This document shows, piece by piece, positions 8,854-20,785 of a DNA stretch of 22,000 nucleotides (its first letter is position 1; each line of letters opens with the position of its first letter). Both the position numbers and the translations under genes were made by a program. A model generated the notes under the pieces. It saw only the letters and a program-made list of their open reading frames with translations, was not told where the DNA came from and ran no database searches. The stretch is from Glandiceps talaboti (lineage: Eukaryota > Hemichordata > Enteropneusta > Spengelidae). Location: positions 17,732,092 to 17,754,091 of the forward strand of contig NC_135554.1 in the NCBI RefSeq assembly GCF_964340395.1. The letters run 5' to 3'.

Positions 8854-9929
8854 GGAAATACCAAAAAAATCATTTCAGTTGTTTATTGCTTAAATCTCAA
8901 AGACCCAGATTCCGATGACCTTAAAACATTTCCGCCGTTGCAACTTATCTCGAACGGTTGCAGTTAGCGTAATCTAGCTGCTAGACTCTCGGACGCTCGA
9001 ATTCTGCTAACTTTTAAATAAAAGCGGCCGCCACATGTCACATAACGACAAAGGCGCTGTCGAGGGGGCTGTGAACCAGATATATTGTCACCCTAGGCCT
9101 CTATGTTTGTTTGGCAACTTTCCAAGCACAGACCTAATAAGGTCTTACTGCAAGCCTGGGGTTTGTTAGGCCAACTTCGTGTCATGTCACCGAGCGTCGC
9201 ACCTTCTATCTGAGACTGTACAAACATTCCAATATTGATTTAGGGTTGGTTTATTGAATCACTGTCGATATTATACAGTCCTCTGAACATCCCACGGTTG
9301 TTGCACCAATTCGTAAAAAAGTATATGTGTCCATCATTGCACATCACCACTGATTGCCAATCACCCCCTTAGAGCCTAGTTGGTACGAGTGTACCAATTT
9401 GGAGAGTGATCTCTACTGTTAACGTAACCCTCAGTACACGGGATCGACTTGGACTTTAGGGAATTAGCTCAGACTACACACAATGTTCATGGTTAACCTG
9501 GATCATTTAGACGTGGCCACGGAGCAGATCGAAGCTTCTAATCTAGGCCTAGCTGTTGCCTTCAGCTCCAACTTCCAAAGAATAAATCCATCATTTATTT
9601 CAACATTAAATTCTTATAAACACAAAATATACAATACTCAAATGATTTGGTGATAAAATAATCAGCACCAGAAGTATTGCCGTCGCCTTAATACAATGCA
9701 AATGATATTGACAAATATGAAAACTAGCCAAACAATGTGATCACGTCATTGTTCTTCCAACTGTCTGTAATCAGTCATTATTTGACACTGTTGCCCTTAT
9801 AATAACTTAATGTTGTCATCTTAGAAGAATACTATTCGCGAAATGCAAACATTTGTGCTAAGTATTAATTCATGACAGCTGAGAGTTCACGGTGACCTCG
9901 CAAAACATCAAAACTTAGCGAATATTAAA
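8854..9929. other. Non-coding, single-copy sequence
   Basis: Nothing supportable: no long frame, tRNA-like fold or tandem repeat. An AATAAA at about 9016 has no associated coding sequence. Confidence 0.4.
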
Positions 9930-10050
9930 AAGTTGTATTCTGTCATCCGTAACACTAGTACTGTGTAAAAGACGTTGGCGTAAGTTTTATGCTGTCATCC
10001 GTAACACTAGTACTGTGCAAAAGACGTTGGCGTAAGTTGTATGCTGTCCC
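9930..10050. repeat. 52-bp tandem duplication (about 2.3 copies)
   Basis: AAGTTGTATTCTGTCATCCG...GACGTTGGCGT (9930-9981) is followed by a copy starting at 9982 with only a few base changes, and a partial third copy from 10034 (AAGTTGTATGCTGTC). Confidence 0.9.
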
Positions 10051-10259
10051 TCTTATTCAGAGACATTAGAAGTTAAGAAAATCATATTTCGATATTCTAT
10101 TACTATTACGAATACTTATCTCCACCGTGATAGGAATACGTCCTGCAGTTCAAGCGAATATGTTTGATTTCCTACCTCATTAATAAAAGACCATCAAATT
10201 TTAATCAAACTAAGCTAAGGTAAGATGCAGTTCTCTTACAAGACCAGCCATGCATTTAT
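10051..10259. other. Non-coding spacer
   Basis: AT-rich single-copy DNA between two tandem repeats, with no gene signal. Confidence 0.4.
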
Positions 10260-10954
<695 letters not shown>

Positions 10955-11500
10955 ACAAAAATCACATGAACATGATTGTACAATATTGGAACACACAGGC
11001 ACCACGGGATATGCATATGTATGCTAAATCAACTGAACTAATCATATATGGAGTTTATTTCTTTCTCTAAATGCCAAAGTGCTCATAAAATTCACAATTG
11101 TGACCCCCCCCCCCCTATCAAAATTTCAACATTTGGCTAAAAATCACATGAAATTATACAATATGGTAACATACAGTCACCACTTTGAGGTATATTTCTG
11201 TCAGTACATATGTATGCTAAATCAACTGAGCTATTCGTGTGCAGAGTTTATTTACTTCTCCAAAAGCCAAAGTGGTCATAATATTCAAAATTATGACCCC
11301 ACACCCACACCCACCCAATCCAAATTTCAAAATTTTTTGACAAAATTCTCGTTAAAATCCATAATATTGGGACACATAGGCACCAAGGGATGGTTGTCAG
11401 TACATAATTATGTATGACGAATCAACACATTATATTAGGGGCTAGGTCAAAAGTTCAATGTAGGATAAATAGCTAAAAACACCCCCCCACCCCCTCTAAC
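10955..11500. repeat. ~195-bp imperfect tandem repeat, about three units
   Basis: Landmarks recur at ~193-195-bp spacing: AAAATCACATGAA...ACAATAT, the CATATGTATGCTAAATCAACTGA block (about 11013 and 11207, degenerate at about 11400), GAGTTTATTTCTTTCTC, CCAAAGTG.TCATAA, then ATTGTGACCCC with a C-rich tract and CAAAATTTCAA. The C-rich box (11104-11116, 11298-11318, 11481-11496) resembles in style the GC boxes of the 4520-5450 units. A plus-strand open frame over 11079-11417 follows these repeats and is not considered a gene. Confidence 0.8.
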
Positions 11501-12628
11501 TTAATTGGCCAAAATTGAAAATGTCCATCCAATTTCAAATCAGTGTGTAGTAATGCTATGAATACAAAGCCAGTATGGAGTGAGGAAAAACAGTTCTTTT
11601 GTTGACACTTTATTTTAGTGCTATATATCATGTGAAAATTCTTCCATTTCTCAATTGGGGAAATTTTTTTAAAGAAATAATTGCATGTTTAGGGATACAA
11701 CCAGACCCATTAAAAGTAAAATCGTTTCTGTAGGATGAGAGCAAGACAGCTAAAAAAAACACCCCAAAAGTAAAGATTTAGATTTTCATACTACATTGAA
11801 ATATATATTGATCTCGCACCTTATACCTTATATTGTTGAAACAGTTAAATGTTGATTTCATGTAAGGAAATTGCTAGTGTTTATTGCGGAGTGTGGTCAC
11901 TGAAAAACAGGAATTAACTCATCAAATTGAACTATAAATAATACTATCATTAGCTGTTGATCCACTGAACGCGGCATCAAGTACATGTACCTCTAGCTCT
12001 GCATATGTGGCACTGCACTGTGAGGAACCAAAAGCTACAATATATATGCTACTAGATTTATTTATTGATTTTGAGTACAAAAATACATGATATAGAACCC
12101 CTCATTGAAATCTTTATAGTAATGTTACCATGGATACTTCTTTTATGGGGAGACAATGTATATAGTTTTTATGCAACTTGTATAATTTGTTGCAATTTGA
12201 ACTGTATGCTTTACTATACCTAAACACTCGACTCACTCGAGTCAGTGTGACTATAGTACTAGACTAAGTATAGTTGGCGAGACAAATGAAAAATAAATCT
12301 ATTTTTGGTTGAATACATCAACTGAAAAACAAACTACAAATTCATTAATTTTAAATTGGCAGGACATTGCTATACAGAATACCGACAACAGAATAAGTTT
12401 TGGAAGCCTTTCACAAAATATTACTCTTATCAATTAGTTATATGGTGTTTTTTAAGGCCAGTAAATGACGATGTCATCCGGGTTGCATGGTCAATTTTAC
12501 TGGAGTTCAGGGACTGAAGTTTCTTCACCGACGCGACGCGACGTGACCACTGATTACTAAGAAAGTAGCGATGGAAAACATATAAAATGCTAAATTATGT
12601 TTCAACTAATACCAGATTTAAACTGACT
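11501..12628. other. AT-rich non-coding stretch
   Basis: Single-copy in appearance. It contains palindromic GTACATGTAC at about 11981 and GACTCACTCGAGTC at about 12234, and short CG-rich GACGCGACGCGACG at 12530-12543. No supportable gene. Confidence 0.4.
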
Positions 12629-13734
12629 GCCTCCCGTAAGGGAATCACTAATTATGCTAATAACTCATTAAACTAAAAAAAAAAAACTATGGTAACAGGT
12701 TTTGTTTTTGGACAAGCGTGCTTTCTTAGGTTAATGTATGTGCCAAATAATACGGAATTTGAAGATTGCTTAATTACTGAATATCGTTCATTATTCAAAA
12801 TACTCATTAAAGGTAAAAGTTGTAGGAACAAACTTCATAGGACAGGTGCGTATTATTATGGTTGATATTTGTATCATATTATACGAAATTTGAAGCTTGC
12901 ATTTTTAAGATACAACCTAGTTACCTAAAATAATTAATTATGCAATTTTTTCATTAAAACTGACTAAGCTATATCAAATATTTTATAGGACATATCCGCT
13001 TTGTTATGGTTAACGTATGTACTAAATTATATTGAAATTCAAGTATGCAGTCTTAAGATATAGCCCAATTACCGAAAATAATTAATTATGCAAATTATTC
13101 ACTAAATCTTCAAACAAAATCAACAACTTTTATAGGAGATATGCACTCTGGTATGTTTAACGTATGTACTAAATTGTATTGAAATTGAAGTATGCAGTCT
13201 TAAGATATAGCCTAATTACCAAAAATCATTAATCATGCAAATTATTCATTAACACTGTAAGGTACCTCAACTAACTTGATAGGACATATGTGTTTTCTCA
13301 TGGTTAGCGTATGTACTAAATTATGTTGAATATAAAGGATGCATTCTTAAGATATAGCCTAATTACCAAAAATAATGAATTATGCAAATTATTCGTTAAC
13401 GCTGTAAGGTACATCACCAAATTTTATATGACAAATGTATGTTGTTATGTTTAACAAATGTACTAAATTATATTGAAATTGAAGTATGCAGTCTTAAGAT
13501 ATTGCTTAATTAGTTGATTTCATCAATATGCAAATTTCTCCAATTAAACATTAACGTACAGATCTGGCTCAAAACCTAATCAGGTCTAGCCATTTCCCTA
13601 AAGAATATATATTCCAAATTTCATTATAATTGAGCCAGCCGATTTTTAGCAAATGATGACACAGTCAGACATACAGACACACACACACACACACACATTC
13701 CCCTTTTAATACCTCCCGTACCCTTACGGGAGGT
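12629..13734. mobile_element. Non-autonomous element with 13-bp inverted ends, 147-bp tandem core, CA tract and terminal hairpin
   Basis: The left end CCTCCCGTAAGGG (12630-12642) is exactly inverted as CCCTTACGGGAGG (13721-13733). The body is about six AT-rich units, followed by a unique segment (about 13545-13670), a (CA)n tract (13677-13697) and a 10-bp-stem hairpin, ACCTCCCGTA-CCCT-TACGGGAGGT (13711-13734). A tandem core plus microsatellite plus terminal palindrome recalls bivalve pearl elements and Helentron-associated elements (DINE/HINE type); that assignment is inference. No Rep/helicase or transposase frame is present, so it would need a partner in trans. I see no clear target-site duplication. 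Confidence 0.6.
12650..13545. repeat. 147-bp tandem repeat units with ATGCAAAT octamer
   Basis: Units share ATGTACTAAATTATATTGAAATTGAAGTATGCAGTCTTAAGATATAGCC-like blocks (seen here in pieces), AATTACC, AAAATAATTAATTATGCAAATTATTCATTAA and TTTTATAGGACATATG. The TGCAA landmark falls at 12941, 13089, 13236, 13383 and 13529, giving spacing of 148, 147, 147 and 146. Two older, more diverged units precede it. The octamer ATGCAAAT is intact at 13088, 13235, 13382 and 13528. Confidence 0.92.
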
Positions 13735-14280
13735 AAACATGGCAATTTTGCTTCGCAAAACATCATCAGTGTGCGAGGGAAGTTTTTGAAAAACTTTGCG
13801 TAGTCCGATGATTTTATGTTTTGCTTCTATGGTGCCTGAGAGTTGATTATTTGAATAATGTTTTGTTGCAATTTTTTCACCATTGTTGTGTCTACGTGTA
13901 GTGCCGCCGAAAATTATCAAATGCCAAAGATAATTTTATAGTGGTCAATATGTCACCTTCCCACGTCAAAAAACACACACTGACAAAACCCGTCACCGGT
14001 ATTAAAATTATATTGATGACAGTATAACTTCCTCTGTAGAGATGAAAGGTGTGAATGGTTTGTGGGCCACGTTTCCAGACCGGCAATATAGCGTAGGGAG
14101 CGGGAGTGTGGTTGATGATACATTTCATCAAGTCTAAAATTTATAAAACAGCTCCTCTTTAAGTCATACATAGTAGTAAAGCTAATTTTCTTCGCAAGGA
14201 CTTCTGAAACTCAGTTATACGAGACTACCTTCCGTTCACCCCCTAAATCTCCAAGAGTTCGTACAGTGCTCGAAAAACAT
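13735..14280. other. Non-coding spacer
   Basis: Contains a small perfect stem-loop (TTTTGC-TTC-GCAAAA, about 13746-13760). Minus-strand open frames over 13624-14171 overlap one another, run into the CA microsatellite and show no recognisable domain, so I do not annotate them as genes. Confidence 0.4.
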
Positions 14281-14285
14281 CTAAC

Positions 14286-14316
14286 ACTTCACTTCACTTC
14301 ACTTCACTTCACTTCA
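14286..14316. repeat. (ACTTC)n pentanucleotide microsatellite
   Basis: About six CACTT/ACTTC units in a row, just upstream of a less AT-rich single-copy stretch. Confidence 0.9.
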
Positions 14317-14647
14317 AAACACACCGGTTTGTTTCGCGTTCGAATGTTGACAAGAACGCGAGTTTCAGTCTGCGCCAAAAGTTGCGTCGTTGACGTAATT
14401 CGAATTTGACACCTCCTACCTAATTTTGTCGATCAGGCAGCCACAATTAATATATTCACTGAAAATTGTATAGTACCGATTATAATTAGACACCGTACAT
14501 GTTTATCAGTGGTTGATACTATCTGTAAGCAGTACAGAAACAGGTTGAAACCGTGAGTACCAACAATCAGCTGCTTGTATTGTATACAAAAAGTACATTT
14601 ACCCACAGGTCATGTAACACTTTTCCTGGTGTACAATATCAGTTTTG

Positions 14648-14714
14648 TTAGGTACGATAACATACTCGTAACTTATTATTGGGTACAATAACTGACTCGT
14701 AAGTTATTGTACCC
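14648..14714. repeat. Short direct repeat ending in a perfect 13-bp hairpin
   Basis: GGTACGATAACATACTCGTAACTTATTA (from about 14651) is repeated with changes from 14682. The second copy forms GGGTACAATAACT-GACTCGTA-AGTTATTGTACCC (14681-14714), a perfect 13-bp stem with an 8-nt loop. There is no T-tract or neighbouring gene to suggest a terminator or processed RNA. Confidence 0.8.
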
Positions 14715-15390
14715 AGCAAATCATTTTTAAAAGTCCACTGCAGCTAGTGCAGCTTTAACAATTACAAATATACAGTGTAATCAGATCACGTGACGACAGA
14801 GAAGGGGAAATGACATATTGATTCCAAATCCAATTATGTATCAGGACTAATACCATGACCATGTCTGGTCTAAGTATATGTTACACCAGTCACCCTCTCT
14901 ATAAAGCTCGAACCAAAAATAACAACAAAGTTCAATTGAAAAGTTTAACGTTTCCTGAAGGTGACGAGAAGGTGATCCTCGGCCGTGTAATGTCACCTGT
15001 CCCTCAGCAGACGGGCCTAAACATCCTAAATATTAATATTAGAGTGGCTCCGTTTGTAGTTGAGGTGCTATTTTTCATTGTACACTAAAATATAAATACT
15101 AAATACACACTTAGTCTAAAAGTTTACAGAGTCAAATCTTTGTCAGTACAAGGTGTTAATGGTAGCCAAATCCAGGGCCCTGAAACCGAAACCTCGGGTA
15201 GGTGCATCTTTTGATTTTTTGTTGACCAAAAGCTTTTGTCAAACTTTAAACTTTGTATATCGTGCACTTATTCCCGGTGAGAGGATTAACTGTAGCTAGG
15301 CCTGACTAAACGAGAGATAAAGAAAACTTCCGGGTATATTTACAAATATAACAAGATTTTTGTCACGATCTTGTATCGTTCATCATTTCG
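14715..15390. other. Single-copy non-coding stretch
   Basis: A 77-codon plus-strand frame at 14855-15088 has no recognisable motif or splice context. Nothing else is supportable. Confidence 0.4.
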
Positions 15391-18390
15391 TACATATACA
15401 TATTAGCCAAATCGATGTGGTCGATCAAGTAAATGCCATACATATTAGCTATGTGTATGTGACTGAATAAATGCCATACACATTACCCTATGTGATTGAG
15501 TACATACCATATACATTAGCTATGTGTATATGACTGAATAAATGCCATATACATAAGCCTATGTGATTGAGTAAATGCCATACGCATTAGCTGTGTATGT
15601 GACTGAATAAATGCCATACACATTACCCTATGTGATTGAGTAAATACCATACACATTAGCTATGTGTATATGACTGAATAAATGCCATATACATTAGCCT
15701 ATGTGATTGAGTAAATGCCATACATATTAGCTATGTGTATGTGACTGAATAAATGCCATACACATTACCCTATGTGATTGAGTAATTACCATACACATTA
15801 GCTATGTGTATATGACTGAATAAATGCCATATACATTAGCCTATGTGATTGAGTAAATGCCATACATATTAGCTATGTGTATGCGACTGAATAAATGCCA
15901 TACACATTACCCTATGTGATTGAGTAATTACCATACACATTAGCTATGTGTATATGACTGAATAAATGCCATATACATTAGCCTATGTGATTGAGTAAAT
16001 ACCATACACATTACCCTATGTGATTGAGTAAATGCCATACATATTAGCTATGTGTATGTAACTGAATAAATGCCATATACATTAGCCTATGTGATTGAGT
16101 AAATGCCATGCACATTAGCTGTGTGTACGTGACTGAATAAATGCCATATACATTAGCCTGTGATTGAGTAAATGCTATACATATTAGCTATGTGTATGTG
16201 ACTGAATAAATGCCATATACATAAGACTATGCGATTGAGTAAATGCCATACACATTAGCCTATATGATCGAGTAAATGCCATGCACATTAGCTATGTCTG
16301 TGTGACTGAATAAATGCCATACATATTAGTCATAAATGCGACACATATTAGCCATATGTAATTGAGTAAATACTATACATATTAGCCATAAATGCCATAC
16401 ATATTAGCCATATGTGATTGAGTAAATGCGATACATATTAGCCATAAATGCGATACATATTAGCCATATGTAATTGAGTAAATGCGATACATATTAGCCA
16501 TATGTAATTGAGTAAATGCGATACATATTAGCCATATGTAATTGAGAAAATACGATACATATTAGCCATATGTAATTGAGTAAATGCGATACATATTAGC
16601 CATATGTAATTGAGTAAATGCGATACATATTAGCCATATGTAATTGAGTTAATGCCATACATATTAACCATATGTAATTGAGTAAATGTCATACATATTA
16701 GCCATATGTAATTGAGTAAATGCCATACATATTAGCCATATGTAATTGAGTTAATGCCATACATATTAGCCATATGTAATTGAGTAAATGTCATACATAT
16801 TAGCCATATGTAATTGAGTAAATGCCATACATATTAGCCATATGTAATTGAGTTAATGCCATACATATTAGCCATATGTAATTGAGTAAATGTCATACAT
16901 ATTAGCCATATGTAATTGAGTAAATGCCATACATATTAGCCATATGTAATTGAGTAAATACCATACATATTAGCCATATGTAATTGAGTAAATGCCATAC
17001 ATATTAGCCATATGTAATTGAGTAAATGTCATACATATTAGCCATATGTAATTGAGTAAATGCCATACATATTAGCCATATGTAATTGAGTAAATGTCAT
17101 ACATATTAGCCATATGTAATTGAGTAAATGCCATACATATTAGCCATATGTAATTGAGTAAATGCCATACATATTAGCCATATGTAATTGACTAAATGCC
17201 ATACATATTAGCCATATGTAATTGAGTAAATGTCATACATATTAGCCATATGTAATTGAGTAAATGCCATATACATTAGCCTATATGATCGAGTAAATGC
17301 CATGCACATTAGCTATGTCTGTGTGACTGAATAAATGCCATACATATTAGTCATAAATGCGACACATATTAGCCATATGTAATTGAGTAAATACTATACA
17401 TATTAGCCATAAATGCCATACATATTAGCCATATGTGATTGAGTAAATGCGATACATATTAGCCATAAATGCGATACATATTAGCCATATGTAATTGAGT
17501 AAATGCGATACATATTAGCCATATGTAATTGAGTAAATGCGATACATATTAGCCATATGTAATTGAGAAAATGCGATACATATTAGCCATATGTAATTGA
17601 GTAAATGCGATACATATTAGCCATATGTAATTGAGTAAATGCGATACATATTAGCCATATGTAATTGAGTTAATGCCATACATATTAACCATATGTAATT
17701 GAGTAAATGTCATACATATTAGCCATATGTAATTGAGTAAATGCCATACATATTAGCCATATGTAATTGAGTTAATGCCATACATATTAGCCATATGTAA
17801 TTGAGTAAATGTCATACATATTAGCCATATGTAATTGAGTAAATACCATACATATTAGCCATATGTAATTGAGTTAATGCCATACATATTAGCCATATGT
17901 AATTGAGTAAATGTCATACATATTAGCCATATGTAATTGAGTAAATGCCATACATATTAGCCATATGTAATTGAGTAAATACCATACATATTAGCCATAT
18001 GTAATTGAGTAAATGCCATACATATTAGCCATATGTAATTGAGTAAATGTCATACATATTAGCCATATGTAATTGAGTAAATGCCATACATATTAGCCAT
18101 ATGTAATTGAGTAAATGTCATACATATTAGCCATATGTAATTGAGTAAATGCCATACATATTAGCCATATGTAATTGACTAAATGCCATACATATTAGCC
18201 ATATGTAATTGACTAAATGCCATACATATTAGCCATATGTAATTGAGTAAATGTCATACATATTAGCCATATGTAATTGAGTAAATGCCATACATATTAG
18301 CCATATGTAATTGAGTAAATGTCATACATATTAGCCATATGTAATTGAGTAAATGCCATACATATTAGCCTAATATTATGTAATTGAGTA
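15391..18390. repeat. 3-kb satellite of 34-bp and ~70-bp units
   Basis: The right part (about 16330-18390) is a 34-bp monomer, CATACATATTAGCCATATGT plus AATTGAGTAAATGC, with variable bases near the junction (TGCC, TGTC, TGCG, TACC) and GAGT/GACT/GAGA variants. The left part (about 15420-16330) is mainly a ~70-bp dimer alternating TAGCTATGTGTATGTGACTGAATAA and TAGCCTATGTGATTGAGTAAA types. Short 22-bp units lacking the TATGTAATTGAG segment occur near 16331-16460 and again near 17350-17480. Every frame is closed by TAA or TAG within a few units, so the array is non-coding. Confidence 0.97.
16234..18275. repeat. ~1,021-bp segmental duplication inside the satellite (two copies)
   Basis: A rare segment, CCTATATGATCGAGTAAATG followed by CATGCACATTAGCTATGTCTGTGTGACTG, occurs at 16259 and again at 17280, followed by the same order of 22-bp short units, TGCG units, one GAGAAAAT variant (about 16551 and 17570) and GTTAATGCC units. 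The offset is 1,021 bp, close to 30 monomers of 34 bp. The copies differ by few bases, for example TACG/TGCG after GAGAAAA. Confidence 0.9.
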
Positions 18391-18665
18391 TTAAAATCTC
18401 ATGCATATATCAGATACACAATTTATTGCAGATACGTACACATGCATACATTTGTTTATGATTTAATGTTGATATTCATAGAGATAACGATTGAATATGA
18501 TGTGTTTACTTCTTCTTTATTTTTAAGGGTTGATCTTACCTTTCATTAGTACCTTGGAAGATTTTTTCCTACCACTGTTTTGAGTTTGTAATTCACTTTT
18601 AGTTTATGTGAGGAAAATATTGTTCTTCTTTTTTAAAATACTTTTCCCGGTTACTTGTAGTCTCC
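18391..18665. other. AT-rich spacer between two tandem arrays
   Basis: No gene signal. The ATG at 18608 opens a frame that continues into the trinucleotide array, with a hydrophobic start (MRKILFFFFKILFP), but there is no other coding evidence. Confidence 0.4.
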
Positions 18666-18688
18666 CATCATCATCATCATCATCACTG

Positions 18689-18730
<42 letters not shown>

Positions 18731-18984
18731 CAACCACCATCACAACCACCACCACCATCACAACCACCATCACAACCATCACCACCACCACCATCTCAAC
18801 CACCACCATTACCTATCATCATCATCATCATCACCACCACCACCATCATCATCATCACAACCACTACCACCTCCATCCCCACCACCACCATCATCACAAC
18901 CACCATCACCACCACCACCACCACCACCACCATCATTATCATCATCACAACCACCACCTCCACAACCACCACCACCACCATCAC

Positions 18985-19025
<41 letters not shown>

Positions 19026-19086
19026 CCATCATCAATCACCACCACCACCACCACCACCTCCACCACTATCATCATCATCATCATCA
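18666..19086. repeat. Compound TCA/CCA/ACC trinucleotide array
   Basis: Interspersed (CAT)n, (CAC)n and (CAA CCA CCN) blocks with almost no other sequence. All six frames are largely open because the unit is 3 bp: one forward frame reads Ser/Pro/Gln then Ile/Thr then His, and the reverse reads Met/Val/Asp/Gly. The reading frame crosses phase changes, so amino acid content changes abruptly, which is expected of a slippage-generated array rather than a selected protein. Confidence 0.96.
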
Positions 19087-20785
19087 GTTAAATACACCAA
19101 TCAGGGTTCCAACTTATTGAATATCCAGTGTCGTGGGGAAGTGAAATAAATTATTTCCATGACATTCAGATATTTTATTTGATTTCATGAACGACAGTTG
19201 CCACGACAAACAGTCCGTAAATGAATTCCAGTGAACTGACAACACATAGTCTTACATTCCTCGGAGGGAAAACGATTTTTGAAAAGACATCTCAACATAG
19301 TTTCGTTTCCTTATCACTTACACTTTGTAGCTGAATGCAACAGGTGGTCATAGCATAGGCATAGTACATCACAGACAATAGGTCTTCCATGATTACTCAA
19401 ATTGAGGAACACATTCGTGCTAAACTGCAACACGGACAACTATTATAGTTAAACAATATATATACGTCAGTTGCTTGAGATTGTACATTCTCTTGAACCT
19501 CAAAATAAGACGGAGACGAACGTTATACAGTCGAAAGACACATTTTTATGCGAAACCTGGTTTTTTTTTTGCGAACTCTTCAGTGCGGGGAAGGGGTAAA
19601 GAAACTATTGTCAGATGCAATTGTAATACTAAAAAAGCTATAAAGTTCCCTAAAAGGTAATATTCAATTCAAAACTTGCCAAACAATTTATTTCGGCAGC
19701 GAATTTAATTGCTGGTTGCAGTTGTATTCAAAAGGTACATAATGTACAAGAATACAGTTACTTTTATGGGGGAAAAACTTTAAAAATATATTTGCTAAAT
19801 TTTACAATACAACTATATAAATGGACAATGATACTATGGGTATATTTTTTGTTTGTTTTTATTGTTGTTGCGTTTTTTGGGGGACAAATCTCCTCATTTC
19901 GATTTTAGTAACTACTTGTAGTCTACTATAAACTTCACAGTTCAAAAAAAAAAGCGGAAATTAGAGACACTTTACAATCGTCATCATATCGTAGTTTTAT
20001 CGACAAAGCAATGTATCGTGTACAATTTAACTCACGACTCTGTTAGGTACCACAACGTAATTGAAAATTCAAGCGATAAAAGCAATCTCAATCGTATTTT
20101 GTGTTTACATGTCATATCACCTCCAAAATGCGATCTTCACACTATACATAGAGCTTTATTTGTTTATCTGTTTCCGCGATACAAAGGTGGAAATGTGGTA
20201 TTATTTCACTGTTTGGTACAGTGATTCACCAACTTATTTTGATCATGTTATCTGATAACTGCTATTACACACGTAAATCATTAGCCTTTATGTCACCAGC
20301 ACTATTTGCGATGTCTACTGAGATGAAGTGTTTTTTTTCTCGGCGTCGTCCGTCGTCCGTTGTCATCAGTTTTGAATAATCGTCTTATGTTCTGGTCGGA
20401 AGCTCAACGGAAAGATAGATGAGGGACAAGCAGGTTTTAGATGAGAATATTCAACAGTTGATAACATTTTCATTCAATGACATGTTTTTGAACGCATTGA
20501 TTTACTGTTTTACAACATAGGTGTACAACTTCCGTATGCTAATCAAGAGAACAAAGCCACTCCTACACCTACACCTAATTGGACGTCGAGGACTGGGGAC
20601 AAATGTCATTTGCTCATATTCCATTACAAAGTGGTAGTTAAGACAGTCTTTGACGTTCTGTTAGCAATGGCAACAGTAATATAGCCGAGTCAGCCGACCT
20701 CTTCAAGAAGGTATAAGATTTAGGCCCATATTCGACCCCCGTGTACTGGACCAGCTGATATATTGCTACATGGTTCCGGGTCTTC
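19087..20785. other. Non-coding region upstream of the TIR exon
   Basis: Mostly single-copy AT-rich DNA. A short CGTCGTCCGTCGTCCGT tract at about 20344-20360 resembles the edges of dispersed repeats in marine invertebrate genomes, but this is weak. TTTACAACATAG at about 20509-20520 is a possible splice acceptor for a 5' untranslated part of the TIR exon. No other frame looks coding. Confidence 0.35.

Noticed and set aside
11079-11417. 112-codon plus-strand frame
   Set aside because: It spans two ~195-bp tandem repeat units including their C-rich boxes, and has no motif or splice context.
13624-14171. Three overlapping minus-strand frames of 72-98 codons
   Set aside because: They overlap each other in different frames, one ends in the CA microsatellite translation (VCVCVCVS), and none shows a domain.
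14681-14714. Rho-independent terminator
   Set aside because: The stem is perfect but AT-rich, lacks a T-tract, and the window is eukaryotic.
15391-18390. CRISPR array, because of a regular ~34-bp repeat
   Set aside because: Monomers are head-to-tail with no variable spacers, in a eukaryotic context with no cas genes. It is a satellite.
18608-19120. 170-codon Ser/Pro/Thr/His-rich frame
   Set aside because: It is the trinucleotide array translated; all six frames are open and amino acid classes switch wherever the repeat phase changes.
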